In this document: positions 1 to 5,262 of the stretch, one piece after another
Position numbering within the stretch: position 1 is the stretch's first letter
How the letters are laid out: the number at the start of each line of letters is the position of its first letter
Source of the DNA: Nitriliruptorales bacterium
GTDB lineage: Bacteria; Actinomycetota; Nitriliruptoria; Euzebyales; Egibacteraceae
NCBI GenBank assembly: GCA_007119305.1
Contig: SKPY01000342.1
Coordinates: forward strand, 1 to 5,262
DNA: 5,262 nt
Reading direction: 5' to 3'
Notes under the pieces: generated by a model
What the model saw: the letters and a program-made list of their open reading frames with translations, nothing else
What the model was told of the DNA's origin: nothing
Database searches by the model: none
Program-made: the position numbers and the translations under genes

Positions 1-1
1 C

Positions 2-1138
2 AGGGCGCTGCTGCACGCCGGCCCGCCCATCGACTGGGCGAGCGCGTCGGGGCCGCTGCGCGGGGCGATCATCGGCGCGGCCCTCTACGAGGGCTGGGCC
101 GACGACCCCGACGCCGCCGTGGGGCTCGCCGCGGCGGGGGAGATCGCGCTGACCCCGTGCCATGCGGTCGGCGCCGTCGGGCCGATGGCGGGCGTGGTGA
201 GCCCGTCGATGCCGATGTTCGTCGTCCGCGACGACGTGCACGGGGTGACCGCCCGCTGCACCCTGAACGAGGGGCTCGGCAAGGTGCTGCGCTACGGCGC
301 CTACGCGCCCGACGTCCTCGAGCGGCTCAGGTGGATGCAGGAGGTGCTCGGTCCGCTCATGCGCAGCGCCCTGCGCCGCCACGGGCCGATCGACGTCCGC
401 GCGCTCGCCGCCCAGGCGCTCCAGATGGGCGACGAGGGCCACAACCGCAATCGTGCCGGCACGTCGCTGCTGCTGCGCGAGCTCGTCGGAGATCTCGTCG
501 AGTCGGGGGCGCCCACGGGAGACGTCGCCGACGTCGTGCGCTTCGTCAACGGCAACGACCACTTCGCGCTCAACGTCGTCATGCCCGCCGCGAAGGCGGC
601 GGCCGACGCCGCCCGCGGCGTGCCCGGGGCGACGCTCGTCGTGGCGATGGCCCGCAACGGCACCGAGTTCGGCATCCAGACCGCGGGCACCGCAGACCGC
701 TGGTTCACCGGGCCCGCCGAGGTCCCCGAGGGGCTGTTCCTCGGCGGCTTCACCGCCGCCGACGCCAACCCCGACATCGGCGACTCGACGATCACCGAGA
801 CCGCCGGCCTCGGCGGCTTCGCGATGGCGGCCGCGCCGGCGATCGTGCGCTTCGTGGGCGGCGAGGTCGCCGACGCGCTGCGCTACACGCTCGACATGTA
901 CGAGATCACGCTGGCCGAGAGCGAGGCCTACCAGATCCCGATCCTGTCGTTCCGCGGCACCCCCACCGGCATCGACGCCACGCGGATCGTCCGCACGGGG
1001 ATCGTCCCCGCCGTGAACACCGGCATCGCCGGCCGCGAGCCCGGGGTCGGTCAGGTGGGTGCCGGACTCGTCACCCCACCCATGGCCTGCTTCGTCGCCG
1101 CAGTCCGCGCCCTCGGTGCTGCTGCGCAGGAGCCGTGA
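2..1138 (+). CDS. DUF1116 family protein (YlbE/AllG-like), N-terminus missing
   Basis: The reading frame is open from base 2 to the TGA at 1136-1138 and gives 378 residues. The GTG at 119 is not the start: conserved family sequence (LLHAGPPIDW, then GPLRGAIIGAALYEGWA) is encoded upstream of it, so the true start lies before the window, probably by some 60-100 codons given the usual family length of over 400 residues. Conserved blocks seen in order are PCHAVGAVGPMAG (155-193), LNEGLGKVLRYGA (263-301), MGDEGHNRN (425-451), AMARNGTEFGI (644-676), DIGDSTITET (773-802), NTGIAG (1016-1033) and GQVGAG (1049-1066). No signal peptide or membrane segment is visible in this part. The E. coli relative YlbE (AllG) works with FdrA and YlbF as an oxamate carbamoyltransferase in allantoin breakdown; that knowledge is from the family and the reaction here is inferred. 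FdrA- and DUF2877-type partners, if present, would lie upstream of the window. Family assignment is firm; the substrate is not. Confidence 0.9.
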   Translation, partial: RALLHAGPPIDWASASGPLRGAIIGAALYEGWADDPDAAVGLAAAGEIALTPCHAVGAVGPMAGVVSPSMPMFVVRDDVHGVTARCTLNEGLGKVLRYGAYAPDVLERLRWMQEVLGPLMRSALRRHGPIDVRALAAQALQMGDEGHNRNRAGTSLLLRELVGDLVESGAPTGDVADVVRFVNGNDHFALNVVMPAAKAAADAARGVPGATLVVAMARNGTEFGIQTAGTADRWFTGPAEVPEGLFLGGFTAADANPDIGDSTITETAGLGGFAMAAAPAIVRFVGGEVADALRYTLDMYEITLAESEAYQIPILSFRGTPTGIDATRIVRTGIVPAVNTGIAGREPGVGQVGAGLVTPPMACFVAAVRALGAAAQEP

Positions 1139-1185
1139 TGCACGGGGCAGCCGAGGCTGTCGCGCAGGCCGTGGACATTGGCTAG
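1138..1185 (+). other. possible 15-codon mini-ORF coupled to the DUF1116 gene
   Basis: An ATG at 1138-1140 overlaps the TGA of the DUF1116 gene (TGATG). It is preceded by AGGAG at 1128-1132 with a 5-base spacer, which is an excellent initiation context for a coupled downstream gene. The frame encodes MHGAAEAVAQAVDIG and stops at TAG 1183-1185. It may be a tiny coupled peptide, the leftover 5' end of a lost operon gene, or chance. Its third codon positions are less GC-biased than those of the neighbouring genes, which argues against a well-conserved coding sequence. No function can be given. Confidence 0.2.
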
Positions 1186-1192
1186 GGTCCAC
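1171..1192. repeat. inverted repeat GTGGAC-N10-GTCCAC
   Basis: A perfect 6-base inverted repeat, GTGGAC (1171-1176) and GTCCAC (1187-1192), is separated by 10 bases and spans the putative -10 element. Its placement suits an operator for a dimeric repressor, or a hairpin. No T-run follows, so it is not a good intrinsic terminator. Six-base arms are weak evidence in GC-rich DNA. Confidence 0.3.
1183..1188 (+). promoter_or_regulatory. candidate -10 element TAGGGT for the molybdenum hydroxylase operon
   Basis: TAGGGT matches the TAnnnT form of actinobacterial -10 elements and sits in the only real intergenic gap of the window. Transcription would start around 1194-1198, just before or at a GTG at 1198. 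No convincing -35 element lies about 17 bases upstream, where the sequence is plain GC-rich DNA (around 1160-1166). If real, the hydroxylase genes could be transcribed independently of the DUF1116 gene. The call rests on motif and position only. Confidence 0.3.
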
Positions 1193-1197
1193 CCCTT

Positions 1198-1254
1198 GTG
1201 AGCACCAGGAGGGATCGAGTGGTCGCGCGACGTGACGACGGGGTGGGCCGGTGA
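1198..1254 (+). other. possible leader mini-ORF overlapping the FAD-subunit start
   Basis: A frame starting at GTG 1198 (18 codons, MSTRRDRVVARRDDGVGR) or at GTG 1219 (11 codons) ends at TGA 1252-1254, which overlaps the FAD-subunit GTG in a GTGA junction of the same form as the later junctions. The 1219 start has AGGAGGG at 1207-1213, 5 bases upstream, the strongest Shine-Dalgarno sequence in this gap. It is too far from 1251 (37 bases) to serve that start directly. The peptide is rich in Arg and Asp and resembles no family I know. It could be a translated leader that couples ribosomes into the operon, or a chance frame. Confidence 0.25.
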
Positions 1255-2153
1255 AGCCGCCGCCCTTCACCTACCACGCGCCGACGACCGTGGAGGAGGC
1301 CGTGGACGTCCTCGCCGAGGTCGGGGAGGACGGCAAGGTGCTCGCCGGCGGCCAGAGCCTCATCCCGCTGCTCAACTTCCGCCTTGCCGCCCCCGAGCAC
1401 CTCGTGGACGTGAACGGGATCGGGGCCCTCGACCGCATCGCGCTCGACGACGACGTCGTCCGCGTCAGCGCCGGGGTGCGCCACGCCCGGCTCGAGCGGC
1501 ACCAGGCCGTCTATGCCGCTTGCCCGCTGCTGCGCCAGGCTCTCGTCCACGTCGCCCACCCGGTCGTGCGCAACCGCGGGACGGTGTGCGGCTCCATCGC
1601 CCACGCCGACCCGGCCGGCGAGCTCACCGCGGTGCTCGTCCTGCTCGACGGCACGGTCCACCTCGCCGCGCAGCGCGCGGGGCAGCTCGCACGCCGGGAC
1701 GTGCCCGGCAGCGACTTCTTCCGGGGGGTGTTCGAGGCCGACGTCGGCGCCGACGAGCTCGTCGAGGCGGTGACGTTTCCCCGCCTGCCCGCGCGCGCCG
1801 GCAGCGCCTTCGTCGAGGTGGCCCGCCGCCACGGCGACTACGCGGTGTGCGGGGCCGGGGCCACGGTCCAGCTCGACGAGCGTGGCCGCATCGCCGCGGC
1901 CCGGCTGGCCTTCATCAGCGTGGGACCTGTGCCCGTCGCCGTCGACCTCACCGAGCTGCTCGCGGGAGCCGCCCCCGCCAGGGTGCGCTTGGAGGCGGTG
2001 GCCGAGCAGGCCCGCGCAGCGGTCCGGCCGGGCTCGGACCTGCACGCCAGCGCCGAGTACCGCCGCCACCTCGCTGGCGTGCTCGCGGCACGTGCACTGC
2101 AGGAGGCGGTCGCCGACGCCCGCGACCGCCGTGACCGGAGACGCGAACCGTGA
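1251..2153 (+). CDS. FAD-binding medium subunit of a xanthine oxidase/CODH-family molybdenum hydroxylase (CoxM-like)
   Basis: This 300-residue protein has the usual length for the separate flavoprotein subunit of the family. It would take electrons from the 2Fe-2S subunit and pass them to an acceptor via FAD. The first FAD-binding motif is AGGQSLIPLLNFRL at residues 32-45; the second is TVCGSIAHADPAGE at 111-124, with Cys113 where many members have Gly. The C-terminal CO_deh_flav_C-type domain is marked by ARRHGDYA at 191-198. There is no extra Cys-rich insertion of the kind that carries a 4Fe-4S cluster in 4-hydroxybenzoyl-CoA reductase. The C-terminus is strongly basic (DARDRRDRRREP). GTG 1251 is the first start after an in-frame TGA at 1233 and gives the MKPPPFTYHAPTTVEEA opening expected of the family. 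A moderate GGGGTG at 1240-1245 can act as ribosome binding site. The stop overlaps the next gene by 4 bases. The physiological electron acceptor cannot be told. Confidence 0.95.
   Translation: MKPPPFTYHAPTTVEEAVDVLAEVGEDGKVLAGGQSLIPLLNFRLAAPEHLVDVNGIGALDRIALDDDVVRVSAGVRHARLERHQAVYAACPLLRQALVHVAHPVVRNRGTVCGSIAHADPAGELTAVLVLLDGTVHLAAQRAGQLARRDVPGSDFFRGVFEADVGADELVEAVTFPRLPARAGSAFVEVARRHGDYAVCGAGATVQLDERGRIAAARLAFISVGPVPVAVDLTELLAGAAPARVRLEAVAEQARAAVRPGSDLHASAEYRRHLAGVLAARALQEAVADARDRRDRRREP
2137..2140 (+). promoter_or_regulatory. ribosome binding site of the 2Fe-2S subunit gene
   Basis: GGAG lies inside the end of the FAD-subunit gene, 9 bases before GTG 2150. It supports this GTG, which forms a GTGA overlap with the preceding stop, as the start. 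Confidence 0.5.
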
Positions 2154-2650
2154 CGGCTGACGATCTGCACGAGTTCACGCTGGTGGTCAACGGCAGGCCC
2201 CGGGAGCTGCGGGTGCCCGCGCGGCGGCTGCTGTCGGACGCGCTGCGCCACGACCTCGGGCTGACCGGCACCCACGTGGGCTGCGAGCACGGGGTGTGCG
2301 GCTGCTGCACCGTGCTGCTCGACGGCGAGCCCGTGCGCTCGTGCCTCGCCTTCGCGGTGAGCGTCGCCGGGCACGAGGTCACGACGGTGGAGGGCCTCGC
2401 CGGTCCGGACGGCACGCTGCACCCCGTCCAGCAGGCGTTCGCCGAGTGCCACGGGTTGCAGTGCGGCTTCTGCACCCCCGGGTTCGTCATGGCCGTCTGC
2501 GGCCTGCTCGCCGACCAGCCCGAGCCCACCGAGGAGCAGGCGCTCGAGGGCATCAGCGGCAACCTCTGCCGCTGCACCGGCTACCAGAACATCCTCCGGG
2601 CCGTGCACCGTGCGGCGGAGCTGCTCGCGGAGCAGGGGGACCGGCCATGA
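2150..2650 (+). CDS. 2Fe-2S small subunit of the molybdenum hydroxylase (CoxS-like)
   Basis: This 166-residue protein is of normal length for the family and carries two 2Fe-2S clusters that wire the Mo centre to FAD. The N-terminal plant-type ferredoxin domain has the C-x4-C-x2-C...C ligands at Cys45, Cys50, Cys53 and Cys65 (CEHGVCGCC, then SCLAF). The C-terminal helical [2Fe-2S]-binding domain has C-x2-C at Cys105 and Cys108 (LQCGFCTPG) and C-x1-C at Cys140 and Cys142 (GNLCRCTGYQNI). Gln104 just before Cys105 is the residue that, in CoxS relatives, lies near the molybdopterin cytosine dinucleotide. All eight ligands are present. Cys52, Cys100 and Cys117 are extra cysteines not expected to be ligands. 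There is no Tat signal, so a cytoplasmic location is inferred. The gene overlaps both neighbours by 4 bases (2150-2153 and 2647-2650), as expected for equal subunit production. Confidence 0.97.
   Translation: MTADDLHEFTLVVNGRPRELRVPARRLLSDALRHDLGLTGTHVGCEHGVCGCCTVLLDGEPVRSCLAFAVSVAGHEVTTVEGLAGPDGTLHPVQQAFAECHGLQCGFCTPGFVMAVCGLLADQPEPTEEQALEGISGNLCRCTGYQNILRAVHRAAELLAEQGDRP
2634..2640 (+). promoter_or_regulatory. ribosome binding site that fixes the large-subunit start
   Basis: AGGGGGA lies 6 bases before ATG 2647. The frame is open far upstream (to about 2296), but that upstream part would be an Arg-rich shadow of the 2Fe-2S gene. The RBS, the ATGA overlap and the family-typical opening MTTRLFGEGIARREDPRLL all place the start at 2647. 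Confidence 0.7.
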
Positions 2651-5031
2651 CGACGCGGCTGTTCGGCGAGGGCATCGCGCGCCGCGAGGACCCGCGCCTG
2701 CTGCGCGGTGAGGGCCGCTACCTCGACGACCTCGGCAGCGACGCGCTCGAGGTCGCCTTCGTGCGCAGCCCGCACGCGCACGCCCGCATCACGGACATCG
2801 ACGTCGCCGACGCCCTCGACGTCGACGGCCTCGTCGCGCTCTACGTCCACGAGGATCTGCCTGCGCGGCTGCGCGAGCCGCTGCCGCTGCTCATCCCCCA
2901 CCCGGCACTGACGCAGCCGCGCACCGCCTGCTGCCTCGCCGACGCGGTCGTGCGACACGTCGGCGAGCCGGTCGCCATGGTGGTGGCCACGGACCGCTAC
3001 GTCGCGGAGGACGCCGCCGAGCGGATCGACGTCACCTACGAGCCGCTCGAGCCCGTGGTGGGCCTCGACGCGGCGGCCCGCGGGGCGGCCCGCGTGCACG
3101 ACGACGTGCCCGGCAACGTGGCTGCTGCGCTCGTGCAAGAGGTCGGCGACGTCGACGCGGCGCTCGCGCAGGCGCCGCACACGCTCGACCTCGCACTCGA
3201 GATCGAGCGCAGCGCGTCCACGCCGCTGGAGGCCCGCGGCGTGTACGCCCGGTGGGACGCCGACGACGGCACCCTGCGGGTGTACTCGTCCACCCAGACG
3301 CCGACGAGCGTGCGCTTCGCCGTGGCCGCCAAGCTCGGCCTGCCGGCGGAGAAGGTCGAGTGCGTCGCCCCGGACGTCGGCGGTGGCTTCGGCGTCAAGA
3401 TCATGCACCCGTGGGCGGAGGAGATCCTCGTGCCGTGGGCCGCCCGGCTCCTGGGGCGTCCCGTGAAGTGGACCGAGGACCGTGTGGAGCACTTCGTCGC
3501 GGCCACCCACGAGCGCGCGCAGACGCACGACATCACCGTCGGCTTCGACGACGACGGTCGCATCCTCGGCCTCGACGTGCGCTTCCGCCACGACAACGGC
3601 GCCTACGTGCCCTACGGGCTCATCGTGCCCATCATCACCGCCACGCAGCTGCCGGGACCGTACAAGCTCGGCGCCTACCGGGTCGCGTTCGAGAGCCTGT
3701 ACTCGACCACCTGCCCGGTGACGCCCTACCGCGGAGCCGGGCGGCCGCAGGCGTGCTTCGCGATGGAGCGCACCGTCGACGCGATCGCCGCCCGCCTCGA
3801 GCGCGACCGCGCCGCGGTGCGGGCCGCGAACCTCATCGCGCCCGACGAGATGCCGTATGACATCGGACTCGTCTTCCAGGACGGGCGGCCGGCGATCTAC
3901 GACTCGGGCGACTTCCCCGCGACCCTCGCGAAGGTGCGGGAGCTGATCGGCTGGGACGACTTCCCGCGCCTCAAGGCGGAGGCCGCGGCCGAGGGCCGCC
4001 GTCTCGGCATCGGCCTCGCCTGCTACGTCGAGGGCACCGGCGTGGGCCCCTACGAGGGCGGGCACGTCCACGTCGAGACGAGCGGGCGCGTCAACGTCTA
4101 CACCGGCCTGTCGTCGCAAGGGCAGGGGCACGCGACGGTGTTCGCCCAGATCGTCGCCACCGAGCTCGGTGTCCCGCTCGACGACGTGCACGTCACCACG
4201 GGCGACACCCGCCGGTTCCCCTATGCCGTCGGCACGTTCGCCTCCCGTGCGGCGGTGATGAGCGGCTCGGCGATCGCGCTGGCGGCTCGCAAGGTCCGCG
4301 CGAAGGCGCTCAGGATCGCCGCGGAGGCGCTGGAAGCCAACCCCGACGACCTCGAGATCAGCGAGGGGATCGTGCGCGTGAAGGGCTCCCCGGGCGACGC
4401 GATCCCGCTCAAGGCCGTCGCCGTGCTGTCCAACCCGCTGCGGTACGCCTTCGACGAGAGCGCCCGCGCCGCCACCCAGTTCGCCCTGCCCGCCAGCGAG
4501 GACCGTCCCCCGATCGCCGACGACGACGAGCCGGGCCTCGAAGGCCGCGACTACTACTCCCCGCTGCGCTCGACCTTCGCCAACGGGATGCACGCCGCCG
4601 TGGTCGAGACCGACCCGGACACCGCCGAGGTGCGCATCCTGCGCTACGCGGTCGTGCACGACTGCGGCCCGCTCATCAACCCCCGCATCGTCGAGGGCCA
4701 GATCCACGGTGGCGTCGCGCAGGGCATCGCCGGCGCGCTGTACGAGCGCATGGCCTACGACGAGGCCGGGCAGCTCACGAACGCCTCGTTCATGGACTTC
4801 CTCATGCCCTACGCGACGGAGATCCCCGCCATCGCGATCGACCACCTGGAGACCCCCTCGCCGCTGAACCCGCTCGGGATCAAGGGGGCGGGGGAGGCGG
4901 GGGTGATCCCGGTCAGCGCGGCGCTCGCAGCCGCGATCGAGGACGCCGAAGGCATCCCGATCCACCGCATGCCGCTGTCGCCCGACGAGCTGCACGCGCT
5001 GCGCGCACGGGCCGGCGGGGAGGCGTCGTGA
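2647..5031 (+). CDS. molybdopterin-binding large subunit of a xanthine oxidase/CODH-family hydroxylase (CoxL-like, PYRGAGR type)
   Basis: This 794-residue protein is the catalytic subunit, expected to hold Mo with molybdopterin cytosine dinucleotide and to hydroxylate an organic substrate with water-derived oxygen. The N-terminal a/b-hammerhead domain covers about residues 15-130 (ARREDPRLLRGEGRYLDD; HVGEPVAMVVA), followed by the two Mo-cofactor binding domains. Visible motifs are STQTP with Gln217, DVGGGFG at 243-249, the active-site loop PYRGAGR at 360-366, QGQGH at 491-495, HDCGPLINP near the C-terminal part, and KGAGEAG at 746-752, in which Glu750 corresponds to the catalytic base of the family. 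The loop is not the AYxCSFR of genuine aerobic CO dehydrogenase and has no Cys for a Cu-S-Mo centre. It resembles the AYRGAGR of form II-like enzymes, so CO oxidation is unlikely and the substrate is unknown. Cys95-Cys96 are an adjacent pair in the hammerhead domain. The gene overlaps the next one by 4 bases. No Mo-cofactor insertion or sulfuration gene (XdhC/CoxF type) is inside the window. Confidence 0.96.
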   Translation: MTTRLFGEGIARREDPRLLRGEGRYLDDLGSDALEVAFVRSPHAHARITDIDVADALDVDGLVALYVHEDLPARLREPLPLLIPHPALTQPRTACCLADAVVRHVGEPVAMVVATDRYVAEDAAERIDVTYEPLEPVVGLDAAARGAARVHDDVPGNVAAALVQEVGDVDAALAQAPHTLDLALEIERSASTPLEARGVYARWDADDGTLRVYSSTQTPTSVRFAVAAKLGLPAEKVECVAPDVGGGFGVKIMHPWAEEILVPWAARLLGRPVKWTEDRVEHFVAATHERAQTHDITVGFDDDGRILGLDVRFRHDNGAYVPYGLIVPIITATQLPGPYKLGAYRVAFESLYSTTCPVTPYRGAGRPQACFAMERTVDAIAARLERDRAAVRAANLIAPDEMPYDIGLVFQDGRPAIYDSGDFPATLAKVRELIGWDDFPRLKAEAAAEGRRLGIGLACYVEGTGVGPYEGGHVHVETSGRVNVYTGLSSQGQGHATVFAQIVATELGVPLDDVHVTTGDTRRFPYAVGTFASRAAVMSGSAIALAARKVRAKALRIAAEALEANPDDLEISEGIVRVKGSPGDAIPLKAVAVLSNPLRYAFDESARAATQFALPASEDRPPIADDDEPGLEGRDYYSPLRSTFANGMHAAVVETDPDTAEVRILRYAVVHDCGPLINPRIVEGQIHGGVAQGIAGALYERMAYDEAGQLTNASFMDFLMPYATEIPAIAIDHLETPSPLNPLGIKGAGEAGVIPVSAALAAAIEDAEGIPIHRMPLSPDELHALRARAGGEAS
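5017..5023 (+). promoter_or_regulatory. ribosome binding site of the CoxG-like gene
   Basis: GGGGAGG lies 4 bases before GTG 5028, within the end of the large-subunit gene. It supports the start that makes a GTGA overlap with the large-subunit stop. Confidence 0.55.
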
Positions 5032-5262
5032 ACATCGCCGGCAGCCGCGACCTGCCCGCCCCGCCCGACGCGGTGTGGGCCGCGCTCGCCGACCCCTCCG
5101 CGCTGGCGGAGGTGGTGCCCGACGCCCACGACGTGCAGGCCGGCCCGCCGCTGCGGATGACCTCCGAGTGGCGGGTCGCCGCACTCGACGGGACGTTCGA
5201 GACGACGGTCGAGACCGTCGCGGCCGCTCCCGACGAGCGCGCCACGCTCGCGTTCAGCGCCC
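5028..5262 (+). CDS. CoxG-like SRPBCC family protein, C-terminus beyond the window
   Basis: Seventy-eight codons are visible from GTG 5028 to the window edge, with no stop. The opening MNIAGSRDLPAPPDAVWAAL, followed by a DPSALAEVVPDA stretch and DGTFETTVETV, matches the start of CoxG/SRPBCC proteins (START-like fold, first strand, helix and following strands). In Oligotropha CoxG is linked to membrane attachment of CO dehydrogenase; in other molybdenum hydroxylase operons its role is not well defined. Here the position directly after the large subunit, with a GTGA overlap, implies an accessory role for the same enzyme. The usual PGC or PGCE turn after helix 1 reads VPDA here, so the Cys of many CoxG proteins is absent. 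The remaining half, and any C-terminal membrane anchor, cannot be seen. Confidence 0.85.
   Translation, partial: MNIAGSRDLPAPPDAVWAALADPSALAEVVPDAHDVQAGPPLRMTSEWRVAALDGTFETTVETVAAAPDERATLAFSA

Noticed and set aside
119..121. GTG as start of the DUF1116 gene
   Set aside because: Conserved family sequence continues in frame upstream to the window edge, so this is an internal valine codon.
1146..1161. Small hairpin GGCAGC-CGAG-GCTGTC after the DUF1116 stop as an intrinsic terminator
   Set aside because: The stem is only six pairs including one G-T wobble and no T-run follows. A terminator is possible but not supported.
157..1185. Forward 342-codon open frame overlapping the DUF1116 gene, and reverse frames at 301-795
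   Set aside because: The translations are dominated by Arg, Pro, Ser and Ala repeats typical of shifted readings of GC-rich genes, while the DUF1116 frame contains all the conserved family blocks. Only the last 16 codons of the forward frame, after 1138, are considered separately as a mini-ORF.
1182..2608. Reverse-strand open frames across the FAD and 2Fe-2S subunit genes
   Set aside because: They lack recognisable domains and lie opposite two genes whose cofactor-binding motifs are complete.
2296..2646. Upstream extension of the large-subunit frame, giving a 911-residue protein
   Set aside because: The extra 117 residues are an Arg-rich out-of-frame reading of the 2Fe-2S gene. The RBS, the ATGA overlap and the family start all place the beginning at 2647.
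2581..5184. Very long open frame on the reverse strand (867 codons) opposite the large-subunit gene
   Set aside because: It mirrors the real gene in a GC-rich genome where stop codons are rare on the opposite strand. Its product is an Arg/Val/Gly/Asp/His-rich low-complexity sequence with no family motif, and the forward strand encodes a complete conserved enzyme.

Overview
The window is high-GC DNA (roughly 70% or more by eye) with strong GC preference at third codon positions, GTG as well as ATG starts, and tight 4-base gene overlaps. This fits an actinobacterium (Actinomycetota); the genus cannot be told from the sequence. All supported genes lie on the + strand and the coding density is very high. 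There is no RNA gene, CRISPR array, insertion sequence or other mobile element that I can see.

Bases 2-1138 hold the C-terminal part of a DUF1116 protein (YlbE/YahG family, related to the AllG subunit of the E. coli FdrA/YlbE/YlbF oxamate carbamoyltransferase). A 112-base intergenic gap follows (1139-1250). It holds a promoter-like -10 element, two short inverted repeats, and two possible mini-ORFs that would link the upstream gene to the next one by overlapping stop and start codons.

Bases 1251-5031 encode a complete three-subunit molybdenum hydroxylase of the xanthine oxidase/CO dehydrogenase family, in the order FAD subunit (CoxM-like), 2Fe-2S subunit (CoxS-like) and molybdopterin subunit (CoxL-like). 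The start of a CoxG-like SRPBCC protein follows at 5028 and runs off the window. Each junction is a GTGA or ATGA overlap with a Shine-Dalgarno sequence, so the four genes are almost certainly one translationally coupled operon. Electrons from substrate hydroxylation at the Mo centre of the large subunit would pass through the two 2Fe-2S clusters of the small subunit to FAD in the medium subunit. The CoxG-like protein is probably an accessory or membrane-recruitment factor.

The active-site loop of the large subunit reads PYRGAGR, not the AYxCSFR of true (form I) CO dehydrogenase, so CO oxidation should not be assigned and the substrate is unknown. The nearby DUF1116 gene suggests, without proving it, a role in catabolism of a nitrogen compound such as a purine, ureide or N-heterocycle. 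Overall this is a well-conserved type of catabolic operon. I do not see clear evidence of an undescribed system; the most unusual part is the small intergenic region.
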